Shown here piece after piece: positions 7,658-16,640 of a stretch of DNA of 32,682 nucleotides (position 1 is the first letter of the stretch; each line of letters starts with the position of its first letter). A program made the translations under genes and the position numbers. The notes under the pieces were generated by a model that ran no database searches, was not told the origin of the DNA, and saw nothing but the letters and a program-made list of their open reading frames with translations. The stretch is from assembly GCA_022562105.1 (NCBI GenBank), contig JADFPW010000004.1:1-32682 (forward strand), given 5' to 3'. This DNA is from Planctomycetota bacterium (GTDB lineage Bacteria; Planctomycetota; Phycisphaerae; UBA1845).

Positions 7658-9247
7658 GTGCAGGATGGAGCTACGGTGTACGGCGAGCACTTTCAGCTAC
7701 GTGAGCTTCCCTTCAACAACACGCCCGATCCGCGCTTTTTTTTCCCCACGCCGGATCACGAAGAAGCTCTCGCCTCGTTGATCTACGCCGTCACCCAGTC
7801 CAAGGGATTCGTACTTCTGACGGGCGAGGTGGGAACCGGAAAAACGCTGATTTCCCGCATTCTTATGCGGAAATTCGGCGACCACGTCGCGTTCGCCGCT
7901 ATCAACAACGCCTATCTGACGGCCAACGATCTGTTGGCCGCCGTCTGCCAGGAGTTCAACCTCGATGTGTCTCTCGAGGCCGGCAACCTGAGGCTGGCCC
8001 GGGCACTGGAGGATCATCTGCTGGATCAGTTTTCGCGCGGCCGGCCGGTGGCCCTGATTCTCGACGAGGCGCAGAACCTCTCCGACGAAGCGTTTGAACA
8101 ATTGCGCATGATTGGAAACCTCGAAGCCGACGATGCCAAGTTACTTCAAATCGTCATCCTCGGTCAGCCCGAGCTTCGTGATCGGTTCAGGAGCCCCGAC
8201 CTCAGGCAACTTCGGCAGCGCATTTTTCGCAGCTACCACCTCCCCGCACTGACTCGAGAACTGTGCGAAGCCTACATCGTCCATCGATTGACCAGGGCGG
8301 GACATCCCGACGGCCACGTCTTCGACACCTCAGCCGTGGATGCCATCTTCGAGTTCTCCAGCGGGCTACCTCGGCTGATCAATACCGCCTGCGACAACGC
8401 CCTGCTCAGCGCCTATTCGGCTGATCAAACCGCAATTGATGCCTGCTTTGTCAAGACGGTGATCGACCAAATGCTAGACCTGGAGCAGCACGCTCGAGAG
8501 TTCGAGGCTCGACCACCAGCGCTACTGGTGCCGGAGAATGAGGGCATCCAGGCAGCGCCGACCGTGACCACGCCCGCCCGGGAAACCACCCACGAACACC
8601 GCGTCGCCCGCCAGGTGGCCATGCGATCCGCCGATGTCTCCTCGCCACGCCGCGCGACGTCGAACGATGCGACAGCCACGGGCGACCAAAGCCATCAATT
8701 CGACAGTCACGAGTCGCGTCGTGACGCCGCCACTGAGACCTCAATGCCCAGCGTCATTCCTGAACCCGATATGGGCCGCATCGAACGACTCACCGAACTG
8801 GTCCGAGGGCTGACTCGCGACGCCGAACGGGCCGCCGCCGTCCTGTTGGAATCTTGCGAGCCGACCTACCCGACAGGCGCTAGGTCGCTGCCCGAAACTC
8901 AGCTCGCCCAACCGCACCCGGGTTCCACGTCGCACGACCTCGCCGCTCGGCAGCGAGCAACTCGTTCATCCGGCGCGATGCAGCCAACACCAGCTCTGCA
9001 GTCAGCTTCCTCGGTCAAGAGATTTCGGCGGCCACGGGTGGGTGGGCTGAGGCGGCTGCTGGATGATAGCCGACAAACGCTAACCGCGCTGCACCAGATT
9101 GCGGCCAGCGCCTACACGAACTCCGCCCCGTTGGACCCGGATGATGTGCTCTATCGCGACACGGACTCCCCCGAGTCGGCGGCGGGAAAACTGGCTCACG
9201 CTGCAATGCACGTGGCCAAGGTCGCCGTCACCAGCTCTACCACTTGA
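7658..9247 (+). CDS. ExeA/GspA-like AAA ATPase
   Basis: The first ~270 residues form an ExeA-type AAA domain: the entry motif YGEHFQLRELPFNNTPDPRFFF, Walker A GEVGTGKT (56-63) and Walker B VALILDEAQN (131-140), followed by LRMIGNLEADDAKLLQIVILGQPEL and a sensor-like GLPRLINTACD. Such ATPases occur with type II secretion (ExeA) and, in many bacteria, beside exopolysaccharide export loci, which fits the divergent Wza/Wzz/BY-kinase operon here. The remaining ~250 residues are Ser/Thr/Arg/Ala-rich and probably disordered. No peptidoglycan-binding domain or membrane helix was seen, unlike ExeA proper. The GTG at 7658 is the first start in frame; a GTG at 7676 (VYGEHF) is an alternative. The ATPase call is firm; the pathway assignment is inferred. 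Confidence 0.85.
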   Translation: MQDGATVYGEHFQLRELPFNNTPDPRFFFPTPDHEEALASLIYAVTQSKGFVLLTGEVGTGKTLISRILMRKFGDHVAFAAINNAYLTANDLLAAVCQEFNLDVSLEAGNLRLARALEDHLLDQFSRGRPVALILDEAQNLSDEAFEQLRMIGNLEADDAKLLQIVILGQPELRDRFRSPDLRQLRQRIFRSYHLPALTRELCEAYIVHRLTRAGHPDGHVFDTSAVDAIFEFSSGLPRLINTACDNALLSAYSADQTAIDACFVKTVIDQMLDLEQHAREFEARPPALLVPENEGIQAAPTVTTPARETTHEHRVARQVAMRSADVSSPRRATSNDATATGDQSHQFDSHESRRDAATETSMPSVIPEPDMGRIERLTELVRGLTRDAERAAAVLLESCEPTYPTGARSLPETQLAQPHPGSTSHDLAARQRATRSSGAMQPTPALQSASSVKRFRRPRVGGLRRLLDDSRQTLTALHQIAASAYTNSAPLDPDDVLYRDTDSPESAAGKLAHAAMHVAKVAVTSSTT

Positions 9248-9269
9248 TACATCGCACAAGCAGAAGTAG

Positions 9270-9284
9270 TCCGCCTTCGGCGGA
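9270..9284. other. Small hairpin between convergent genes
   Basis: TCCGCC-TTC-GGCGGA forms a 6-bp GC stem shortly after the ATPase stop and before the convergent secreted-protein gene. No T-run follows, so it is at most a weak transcript end. Confidence 0.35.
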
Positions 9285-9374
9285 GGGCCTCGACGGCCGT
9301 AGGATCGCGGCCGGTAGCCATGGACGACGCTGTTGGACCTGCAAATCGTCGTGGTCACATTCTTGAACGGACGG

Positions 9375-11222
9375 CTAGCGGCGCATCGCGGCAGCGCGTT
9401 CCGCCCGAGGCTTCGGTGTCTTGTAGGTGGTGATTTGATCGACGTGCCAACTCGTCCCGTCGAAGGTGGTTACCGATGACGACGAACTCAGGAAGTCGAC
9501 CCCGGACAGGACGTTGAAGATGCGCCTCATGATGTTGAACATGGCGGCGGGCGCCGCCGCCTCTTCCGGCATCTGGGCGATCACCGCCCCACTGAGGGCC
9601 CCGAACAGATAAGCCATCGCCCCGAGTTCCTCCCCGAATGTGGTCAGGTCGCTAAACGATGCGGCGTACGCCGGCCCGCTGGGGACCAATCCTTCATGTT
9701 GGAAGCGCTTGCTGGCCACGATGCTGGGCGCTCCCCGGCTGGTGGCCAGGCACTCGTTAACCGCCTCGGCGGACGTGCCCACCATGAGCCAATCTTCGTA
9801 CACGCCCCACACCGGCACGATTTGCATTATTAACTGCAATTGCACATTACGCACCACTTGGAATCCGTCGGCGTCCACCTCGGTCGCCGGATCTGTGCCC
9901 TGGAGCAACAGCGGAAACTTCCGGCCGAGGTAGTCAAGAGCGGCATTGATCTTCTGGGCGGCCAAACGCGGATCACGCACCCGGATCATCAGAACACCGC
10001 TCACGCCTTGGCCGCCGGACGGTGGAAGCCGGACGCTGATGGCCTCGCCGCTCAACCAGCTCAGCAGATCGCGTTCAACATGAAACCCCCACTCTTTCTG
10101 ACTTCGCTCCCATTCGGCCAGCCGATTCGCTCCGTCCGGTACGTTGGTGGCGATAAAACCGAGCGCACCATGGTAGATCTCCCCCAGGTCGAGCCCGGCC
10201 GACACGCTGAAGCTGACCGCCCGTTGGGGAACAAACCTATCGAACCTGGCAAACGGTTTGCGAGAGGTCATCGCCCGAGCCAACGGCTTGGAAGCTGCAT
10301 CCGGTTGAAGCTTGATCACCGTCGTGACGCGCTGCCGGTAGCCCTGCGTGGATTCCGAAGCCACGATGTATTCGATGATGTTGAGATTTTCGATGGCCGA
10401 CTGCAGCATGGCCAATCCACGGGGATGCTCCGCCCGGGTATCCGGCGGCCTCATCATGTGCGGAAAGGTCTGGAGTCCTCGAAACAATTCACCCATGTCG
10501 AAGAACGAAATACTGTCTTGGGGGGTCGGCACTTGTCGCATCGCCTGGCGGAAGTGCGGCGCGTCGATCACCGCGCGCGTGGTTCCCTCGCCCGCGAGCA
10601 AGCCTGTGACCTGTTCGAGCGACTTCGCCCCGACCACCAACCCTACCACGTCACCGTGATGCAACAAGTGAATACCGAACATCCCCTCGCCGTCGGAGAG
10701 CGTCGAGACGGGCACGCCATGAACCGTGTGCTCAACGACACGCGCCTCACCGAACATCGCCGCCAATTCAACCAAGATCGCGCGCAACGCTTCAGCATGG
10801 GATGAAGCGGTTCCCAAGTTGGGACGCGTCAGCAGAATCAAGTCCGGGAACGGGGCGGACAGGCGTTCGGCGAAAGCAGTCTCTTGATTGAACAGGGCCG
10901 ACCAGTCGACCTTGGAGCCCAGCGCCAGGACGCGACTCCACCCCTCCTCGGTCTCAGCTCGCCGTTGAGGATCGTCAATAGAGGTGAGCAGCAGCTCCTT
11001 AAGATCCTCGATGATGCCGCTTTGAAAGAAATCCTCCCAGACGCCACTCCAATACTCGTAGATGAATTCACTGTTGGGATTGGCAACGCCATGGGCGTAC
11101 ATCCAAACGTCGGCTGGAAGATAGCGGCCCAGCGTGTACTGCTCCGGCAGCGGATCAGCCCCGACGGGCGCACTGCTCACCAGCACCAGTAGACAAATCC
11201 ACCGCAGGCGAGCCCAGATCAC
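9375..11222 (-). CDS. Secreted protein, DUF3352-like
   Basis: A 615-residue exported protein with a signal peptide (IWARLRWICLLVLVSSAPVGA, cleavage near VGA-DP). The mature part has features of planctomycete DUF3352-like proteins: an opening about a low-cost state (LPADVWMYAHGVANP), repeated substructures such as GLVVGAKSLEQVTGLLAGEG and LMVGTSAEAVNECLATSRG, and a Ser-rich C-terminal stretch. No catalytic motif is recognisable. I chose the GTG at 11222 because the thioredoxin-HMA lipoprotein gene near 19267 has the same leader (GAATGAGGAGAAT) and starts at the aligned codon. The frame also extends to an ATG at 11264, which would make the ribosome-binding site coding. The function is unknown and the family match is moderate. 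Confidence 0.72.
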   Translation of the reverse strand: MIWARLRWICLLVLVSSAPVGADPLPEQYTLGRYLPADVWMYAHGVANPNSEFIYEYWSGVWEDFFQSGIIEDLKELLLTSIDDPQRRAETEEGWSRVLALGSKVDWSALFNQETAFAERLSAPFPDLILLTRPNLGTASSHAEALRAILVELAAMFGEARVVEHTVHGVPVSTLSDGEGMFGIHLLHHGDVVGLVVGAKSLEQVTGLLAGEGTTRAVIDAPHFRQAMRQVPTPQDSISFFDMGELFRGLQTFPHMMRPPDTRAEHPRGLAMLQSAIENLNIIEYIVASESTQGYRQRVTTVIKLQPDAASKPLARAMTSRKPFARFDRFVPQRAVSFSVSAGLDLGEIYHGALGFIATNVPDGANRLAEWERSQKEWGFHVERDLLSWLSGEAISVRLPPSGGQGVSGVLMIRVRDPRLAAQKINAALDYLGRKFPLLLQGTDPATEVDADGFQVVRNVQLQLIMQIVPVWGVYEDWLMVGTSAEAVNECLATSRGAPSIVASKRFQHEGLVPSGPAYAASFSDLTTFGEELGAMAYLFGALSGAVIAQMPEEAAAPAAMFNIMRRIFNVLSGVDFLSSSSSVTTFDGTSWHVDQITTYKTPKPRAERAAAMRR

Positions 11223-11530
11223 GATTCCGATTCTCCTCATTCGACGCTCAAACACACCACCCATTTGAGCATACTCGTGGGCTCGGCCGACGGCTAGTAC
11301 GACTTTGTAGCAGTTGTCCGAACTTGTCCCGGCTAGCCCAATGGCTCGCTCCGAAGCGACCTCGCCCCGAGCTCAACACCCGCTACACCACCCGCTTGGG
11401 CGGTTGCGCCGGCATGGGCTCATCACCGAAGCGAATGGTGAGTTGAGACGGCTGCCGGGTAGGGGTGCCAATGGCGCCGGAACGCTTACCGACCTAATTC
11501 ATGATGGCTAGAGATTCTTCCTGACACCGT
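11211..11530 (-). repeat. Leader block, copy A (upstream of the secreted DUF3352-like gene)
   Basis: Read on the minus strand it begins near GGTGTCAGGAAGAAT (11530), passes through CCGGGACAAGTTCGGACA and ends with TGAGCGTCGAATGAGGAGA and the first codons of the gene. The same landmarks, in the same order, occur at 19251-19557 upstream of an unrelated lipoprotein gene. It fills the whole gap between the kinase stop and the DUF3352-like start and presumably holds that gene's promoter and ribosome-binding site. No separate gene was found in it. Confidence 0.75.
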
Positions 11531-11568
11531 TACTCTCGTGACTCTCACCGTAACTTCTCATGACAACT

Positions 11569-14298
11569 CTATTCGTCTCTGACTATGCTCATCTTGTTAC
11601 TCTTCGCGTCTCCTGCCGGCAACGCCAAACTTTCCTCGTCGGCCGCGGCGCCTGATTCCGTGAGCAACTCGGCCAGGACGGACTTGGCTTGTGCAGCTGC
11701 TGGGTTACTGGTCTCCGACATCGAAGAGGCGTCGGCGATGCTCGCCCGCAGACAGGCTTCCGCCAAAGCAGGTCGCTGTAACTCCTTCAATGCATACCCG
11801 TAATTGTAAAGAAATCGAATGTGGTCCGGGTGGTCCGCCGCCATCTGATCGGCGGTTTGCATGAGCAATTCGTTGGCCGCAACAGTGGCGTCCGCCCGGC
11901 CGCGATTGGCCAGTTGGACCTCGAACTCACGCACCACGGCAACCACACTGTCGTGCTGATTGGGGCTGGCGGCGCGCAGGCGCGTCTCTACACTGCGCTG
12001 GTGATAGCGCAGGCCGTCTTCATCCTGCTGCAGCGCATAGCAGGCCTCGTAAAGAGCCGTAACCGCCTTTTCCGCATAGAAGTGGTTTTCGCCCAGGCTG
12101 CGGCTGAAACCTTCGTACGCCGTCAGCAGATATGGCTTGGCCTGCTCGTGGTCCTGGAGACTAGCGAGGCATACGCCGTATCCATAATGCGCGAACGCCA
12201 CCTGCCAATGATCGGAGGGAAGCGCCTCCTCGACCAGTGCGACGAGTTCCGCATAGAGCGGTGCAGCCTCGCGGTGCTTTTTGAGGCTGGTCAGTAACGA
12301 GGCCATGTTATTCAGTGCAGCCAGATTGGCGGGGTGCGAAGTCGGGTAGCTGCTGCGGCTGATCTCGAGCAGTTCGGCCAAGACCACCTCCGTTTCGGCC
12401 AGTTTGTTCTGGGCCTGGAGGCATCCGGACAGCGAGGTCATCGTCGCCAGGGTCATTTCGTTGTCACGTCCCAATAGGCGCCGCTGAGCGGCCAGCGTTT
12501 CTCGCAGAAGCGGCTCGGCTTGTGCGTGTTTGCCTTGCGACTGCAGGACATCGCCAAGGAGCTGCCGCATCTTGAGCGTAAGCGTGTGGCTTGGTCCGAG
12601 CACCGTCTCGCATCGTTCGAGGGTGTCGCTCAACAAGGGTAGGGCTTCGTCCAGCCGGTCCTGATCCTCTAGCGTGATGGCCAGCGCACCAGCAGTCTGG
12701 AGCGTCTCCTCCGCGTTCGGGCCAAGACGGCGCTGACGAATCGTCAGCGCCTTTTGCAGCTCGGTGGTGGCTACGTCGAGAATGCCCAACGATAGATAGA
12801 CATCGCCGATGGCGTGTCGCACGGCCGCTTCGAGTTCCGGCTGGTTTTCAAAGCGTTCGTCCACGCGCCCACGCGCGTACTCCAAGGCCTCGGCAATGGT
12901 CACTTTGTAACCCTCGCGCTCCTGGGTAGCACTGCCGATCATGTCCTCGATCAAGAATTGGTTTATCGCCTCGGCTTGAGCATAGGATCTGCGGGCTTCG
13001 TCGCGGGCGTCCTTGGCTATGTCGCGCTCACGGGTGGCCACCAGCGCGAACCAGGAAGTCCCGACCAAGCCAAGCACCAAGGCAGCCAATGTACCCACCA
13101 GGCCGCCCACCAGCGCCCGATTACGCCGGGCGAATTTGCGCAGCTGGTAGGTCGCGCTTGGAGGGCGGGCGACGATGGGTTCGTCGCGCAAATAGCGGCG
13201 CAGATCCTCGGCCAATTCTCCGGCCGACTGGTAGCGGCGATTGCATTCCTTCTCCAGCGCCTTGGCGGTGATGGTCTCGAGGTCGCCGCGCAGCAGCGGA
13301 TCGATCGAGCTTAGTCGCGACGGCGTGTCCTGCTGGATGATTCGTACGGCTTCCGGAAGCGACCGACTCCGCACATCGTGCGGTAGCCGCCGGCCCAGCA
13401 ACTCGTAGAGAATCACGCCGATGGCGTATACGTCGGAACGGGTATCGAGTTTGTCGGGGTCACCGGCGACTTGCTCCGGGCTCATGTAGGGAATCGTGCC
13501 GACGAGCTGGGCTGCATCCGTCAACCTGGTGATCGTCTCGACATCCGCATCCACGAACCGGGCCACCCCGAAATCGAGGATCTTGGGCTCGCCGGATGCG
13601 TCCACGAGTATATTGCCGGGCTTGAGATCGCGGTGAATTACGCCCTTCTGGTGGGCGTGTTGGACGGCGTCGCAAATCTTGACGATCAATTCCAGGCGTT
13701 GCGGAATCCCCAAGTCGTGCTGCTTGGCGTAATCCGTCAGCGGGCGACCCTCTATGTACTCCAAGGCGAGAAACGGTTTGGCGACGGGCTCGGACGTGCC
13801 GTCCGATTCGACTGTTCCCAGACCGGCTTCATAGATGTGCGCGATTCCGGGGTGCTGGAGCTGCCCCAACGCGTTCGCTTCGTATTGAAAGCGCTGGATC
13901 GCACGCGGCGATATCAGATCGGGCCGTATGACCTTGAGCGCCACCTTTCTCTGTGGGTTGGACTGGCGCGCTTCATAAACGGTGCCCATGCCGCCCGTGC
14001 CGAGAACACGGATGATGCGATAGGCTCCGATCCTCGTGGGCAGGATCACGTCCTGCGGCAAGGTGTTGACCGCTCGAACCTGTTCGTCCAACTGGGTAAG
14101 CCCGTCACGAACGTTCAGGCCTGGAACCGCCTCAAGGTCGAGGGTGCGCTGATCGCCGGCGAGCAGCGCTTCCACTGCGGACCTGCGATCGGCATCGTCA
14201 CCGCACATCTCGTCGAGAAATGCGGGGCGTTCAGTGGGAACAAGTTTCAGAGCCTCCAGAAACATCGCCCCGACTCGTTCGTGTTGCTCTGGTGTCAC
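11569..14298 (-). CDS. Membrane Ser/Thr protein kinase with C-terminal TPR region
   Basis: A 909-residue eukaryotic-type kinase. A ~90-residue N-terminal region (TPEQHERVGAMFLEALKL...) is typical of planctomycete kinases. The kinase domain has the glycine loop LGTGGMGTVYEA (~99-110), Lys122 in VALKV, the catalytic loop HRDLKPGN (222-229), DFG (242-244) and MSPEQVAGD. A transmembrane helix follows at ~395-421, then ~430 residues of TPR repeats, probably extracytoplasmic. I chose the GTG at 14298: it overlaps the sigma gene's stop as GTGA and yields the family's usual N-terminus, whereas the longer frame from 14352 lies inside the sigma gene. In related pairs the kinase is thought to regulate the co-encoded ECF sigma factor; its substrates here are unknown. 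Confidence 0.93.
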   Translation of the reverse strand: MTPEQHERVGAMFLEALKLVPTERPAFLDEMCGDDADRRSAVEALLAGDQRTLDLEAVPGLNVRDGLTQLDEQVRAVNTLPQDVILPTRIGAYRIIRVLGTGGMGTVYEARQSNPQRKVALKVIRPDLISPRAIQRFQYEANALGQLQHPGIAHIYEAGLGTVESDGTSEPVAKPFLALEYIEGRPLTDYAKQHDLGIPQRLELIVKICDAVQHAHQKGVIHRDLKPGNILVDASGEPKILDFGVARFVDADVETITRLTDAAQLVGTIPYMSPEQVAGDPDKLDTRSDVYAIGVILYELLGRRLPHDVRSRSLPEAVRIIQQDTPSRLSSIDPLLRGDLETITAKALEKECNRRYQSAGELAEDLRRYLRDEPIVARPPSATYQLRKFARRNRALVGGLVGTLAALVLGLVGTSWFALVATRERDIAKDARDEARRSYAQAEAINQFLIEDMIGSATQEREGYKVTIAEALEYARGRVDERFENQPELEAAVRHAIGDVYLSLGILDVATTELQKALTIRQRRLGPNAEETLQTAGALAITLEDQDRLDEALPLLSDTLERCETVLGPSHTLTLKMRQLLGDVLQSQGKHAQAEPLLRETLAAQRRLLGRDNEMTLATMTSLSGCLQAQNKLAETEVVLAELLEISRSSYPTSHPANLAALNNMASLLTSLKKHREAAPLYAELVALVEEALPSDHWQVAFAHYGYGVCLASLQDHEQAKPYLLTAYEGFSRSLGENHFYAEKAVTALYEACYALQQDEDGLRYHQRSVETRLRAASPNQHDSVVAVVREFEVQLANRGRADATVAANELLMQTADQMAADHPDHIRFLYNYGYALKELQRPALAEACLRASIADASSMSETSNPAAAQAKSVLAELLTESGAAADEESLALPAGDAKSNKMSIVRDE

Positions 14299-14876
14299 GG
14301 CTGGTCTTCGCTCGCCAGTTCCTGGGCCAGCCACGCCCGTGCGATCCTCCATTCCCCCTTGACTGTCGTTAGCCCAACGCCAAGGATCTCCGCCGATTCT
14401 TCCAGTGTCAGACCTCCAAAGAATCGCAGCTCGACCAGCTTGGCTTGACGCTCACTCAATTCGGCGAGGCGTTCCAGCGCCTCTTCCAGCACCAGCACGT
14501 CAACGACGCGTTCCTCGGCCAGAGCCACCGCCTCGTCCAGCGTGACCTGTGACCAGTCGCCCCCACCACGCTTCGCCGCCCGGCGATCGCGGGCATGGTT
14601 GATCAGCAGGCGTCGCATGGCCCGGGCGGCGACGGCCATGAAATGGGCGCGTCCCTTCCACTCGGTGGCTCCGGCGCCAGCCAATCGGATGTACGCCTCG
14701 TGCACCAAGGCAGTGGGCTGGAGCGTGTGGTTGGCCCGCTCTGCGCTCATGAGATTGCCGGCCACCGCCCGCAGTTCCTCGTATACCAGTGGAAGCAGCC
14801 GGGACGCCGCCGAATCGTCTCCGGCGACCATTTCGCCCAGAATCTGGGTAACCTGATTTGGATCCTTGTTGTCCAC
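14295..14876 (-). CDS. ECF-family RNA polymerase sigma factor (planctomycete type)
   Basis: A 193-residue sigma-70-like factor. Region 2 spans ~20-95 (LLPLVYEELRAVAGNLMSAE, LQPTALVHEAYIRLAG, FMAVAARAMRRLLINHARDR). Region 4 spans ~125-185 (LERLAELSERQAKLVELRFF, GGLTLEESAEILGVGLTTVK). It matches the Sig-70_ECF2-like group common in Planctomycetes and Acidobacteria. No anti-sigma gene is present. It is instead coupled through a 4-base GTGA overlap to a membrane Ser/Thr kinase, the usual partner in this group, so its activity is probably controlled by phosphorylation. Its regulon is unknown. The divergently oriented FG-GAP genes are the nearest candidates, but no conserved promoter motif was identified. 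Confidence 0.93.
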   Translation of the reverse strand: MDNKDPNQVTQILGEMVAGDDSAASRLLPLVYEELRAVAGNLMSAERANHTLQPTALVHEAYIRLAGAGATEWKGRAHFMAVAARAMRRLLINHARDRRAAKRGGGDWSQVTLDEAVALAEERVVDVLVLEEALERLAELSERQAKLVELRFFGGLTLEESAEILGVGLTTVKGEWRIARAWLAQELASEDQP

Positions 14877-14897
14877 GAAACCGGCCTCTAGGCACCA

Positions 14898-15066
14898 TTA
14901 TACGCGTCTGTCTCGCCCTCACAACAACAACCCGGACAAGCCGACCGCGCCGGCGTCTTTCCGTGCAGTTAGTCGTGAGGGGTTTTGACGTGAAAAAGAA
15001 AGACGCCAGCGGCTACTCGTTGCCCGTTCGCGTTCTTACGGGACTGACCAGAAAGGGCCAATTGTG
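14898..15066 (+). promoter_or_regulatory. Leader of first FG-GAP/dockerin gene, duplicated at 16466-16640
   Basis: About 165 bases upstream of the first FG-GAP gene align along their length with the sequence upstream of the second. Shared landmarks are CAAGCCGACCGCGCCG, CTTTCCGTGCA, TCGTTGCCCG-like and ACCAGAAAGGG just before each ATG. Conservation outside the coding region suggests a regulatory leader, or that it was simply carried along in the duplication. The AAAGGG lies about 10-13 bases before the start and can serve as ribosome-binding site. I see no clear -35/-10 pair shared by both copies. Confidence 0.55.
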
Positions 15067-16371
15067 ATGAAGAGAGGAATTATCGTGAGGAAAAGCAAAG
15101 TTACAGCAGTATCGTTGGCTACGGCGTTGAGCCCGCTTTGGGGTATCGCCGCGTGGCTGGCCGGGCCGCTCCCCGCCCCGGCCGACGAGGTGCCCTTCAC
15201 CGAGATCGAGCTCTCCGCCCCCGCAGGCCCTAGGGACGTTTATGCGGCAGACCTGGACGGCGATGGCGACATCGACATCCTTTTTGCGTCTTCGGTACCG
15301 GGTAACCACAAGATCGGGTGGTACCAGAGCAACGGCGGCTTGCCCGTGACCTTCACCGGCGAGATCGTCATCTCGACCACCGCCCTCGACGTCACTTCTG
15401 TTTTCGCTGCGGACGTGGACGGCGACGGGAACACCGACGTCCTCTCCGCGTCACCGGGCGACCACAAAATCGCGTGGTATAAAAACGACGGCGCCCTTTT
15501 CCCGCCGACCTTCACGGAGCAGGTAATCTCGACCAACGCCCTCGGAGCGCGGTCCGTTTTCGCCGCGGACTTGGATGGCGACGGTGACATCGACGTCCTC
15601 TCCGCATCAGATATTGACAGCAAGCTCGCGTGGTACGAGAACGACGGCGAGTCGCCCCCATCTTTCACCGAGCGGGTAATCGCGACCGACATAATTCCCT
15701 TCGGCCCCCGGTCCCTGTTCGCGACAGATCTGGACGGCGACGGTGACATCGACGTCCTCACCGCGTCACTGGGCACCGCTGCTGCCCCCGGGACCGCGTG
15801 GTACGAGAACGACGGCGAGTCGTCCCCGAACTTCACGAAGCGGGTGATCACCTCGACCCGCGCCATCTCAGTTTACGCGGCGGACATGGATCGCGATGGG
15901 CATATCGACATCCTCTCGGGGTCAAATTCCCTTGGCGGGATTAAATGGCACGAAAATGACGGGGACTCCCCTCCGACCTTCACCGAGCACCCGATCGCGC
16001 CGAACAACGATTACATCCCCACAAGCATGTTCACGATGGATATGGACCTTGACGGGGACACCGACGTCCTCGTCGCGACACTATCCGCCCACTTCGTGTG
16101 GTACGATAGCAGCGGCGGCTTTCCCCCGACATTCATCGAGAGGGATTTGGTGAGTCATGCGTCGACTGACGAATCCGCCTTCGGGGCGGACTTGGACGGC
16201 GACGGGGACATCGATGTCCTCTGGGCCGGGAAAGTCTTCACCGAACGCTTCGCCAAGATCAAAATGTACATTAACTTGCTGCCGCGCACCGCCGGCGACA
16301 TGGACCGCGACGGCGACGTGGACCTGCAGGACTACGCGCTGTTCCAGGAGGTCTTCACGGGTCCGTTTTAG
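15067..16371 (+). CDS. Secreted FG-GAP/VCBS repeat protein with dockerin-like C-terminus, copy 1
   Basis: A 434-residue exported protein with an N-terminal signal (RKSKVTAVSLATALSPLWG...AAWLAGPLPAPADE). Seven ~50-55-residue repeats follow, each built as VFAADLDGDGDIDVLSAS, xxIAWYENDG, PPTFTERVIST. The DxDxDGxxD loops are calcium-binding, and such repeats normally form a beta-propeller of about seven blades. The C-terminus GDMDRDGDVDLQDYALFQEVF is a single dockerin-like calcium motif. It is probably an extracellular binding or structural protein. I chose the ATG at 15067 because it aligns with the ATG of the second copy, directly after the shared ACCAGAAAGGG leader; a GTG at 15064 is in frame. 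Ligand unknown. Confidence 0.88.
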   Translation: MKRGIIVRKSKVTAVSLATALSPLWGIAAWLAGPLPAPADEVPFTEIELSAPAGPRDVYAADLDGDGDIDILFASSVPGNHKIGWYQSNGGLPVTFTGEIVISTTALDVTSVFAADVDGDGNTDVLSASPGDHKIAWYKNDGALFPPTFTEQVISTNALGARSVFAADLDGDGDIDVLSASDIDSKLAWYENDGESPPSFTERVIATDIIPFGPRSLFATDLDGDGDIDVLTASLGTAAAPGTAWYENDGESSPNFTKRVITSTRAISVYAADMDRDGHIDILSGSNSLGGIKWHENDGDSPPTFTEHPIAPNNDYIPTSMFTMDMDLDGDTDVLVATLSAHFVWYDSSGGFPPTFIERDLVSHASTDESAFGADLDGDGDIDVLWAGKVFTERFAKIKMYINLLPRTAGDMDRDGDVDLQDYALFQEVFTGPF

Positions 16372-16405
16372 AACACATGGGCATCCGACGGACGTCCCTC
16401 TAGCA

Positions 16406-16460
16406 GCCCGTTGAATTAGTGGCGGCCAGCGCCTCGCCGGCCGCTACTAATCTCACGGGC
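16406..16460. terminator. Long hairpin between the duplicated FG-GAP genes
   Basis: The inner arms 16416-16431 (TTAGTGGCGGCCAGCG) and 16435-16450 pair over 16 positions with two G-T wobbles around a 3-base loop. Outer arms GCCCGT and ACGGGC extend the stem after a small internal mismatch. It starts 34 bases after the stop of copy 1, so it could end or protect that transcript. No T-run follows, and it is absent from the equivalent place after copy 2. Confidence 0.5.
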
Positions 16461-16465
16461 GACTG

Positions 16466-16640
16466 GGCACCATCATGCGCGTTCCTCTCGCCTTCACAAT
16501 AAAAACCCGGGCAAGCCGACCGCGCCGCAGACTTTCCGTGCAATTGGTCATGTGGGGTATTGACGAGACAAGGAAGGCGCCGGCGGCTTCTCGTCGCCCG
16601 TGCGCGTTTTTTCGGGGTTCACCAGAAAGGGACGATTAAG
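16466..16640 (+). promoter_or_regulatory. Leader of second FG-GAP/dockerin gene
   Basis: This is the duplicate of the leader at 14898-15066 (starts GCACCATCATGCGCG, ends ACCAGAAAGGGACGATTAAG). The AAAGGGA lies about 8 bases before the ATG at 16641. An open frame running through it from 16560 is Arg-rich and is rejected as coding because its counterpart in copy 1 is not in frame with the gene. Confidence 0.5.

Noticed and set aside
13471-14448. A 325-codon plus-strand frame opposite the kinase and sigma genes.
   Set aside because: Both minus-strand genes show full catalytic or sigma motifs; the frame is a GC-driven shadow.
16560-16640. An N-terminal extension of the second FG-GAP gene from 16560.
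   Set aside because: It would translate the duplicated leader; the ATG at 16641 aligns with copy 1 and has the ribosome-binding site.
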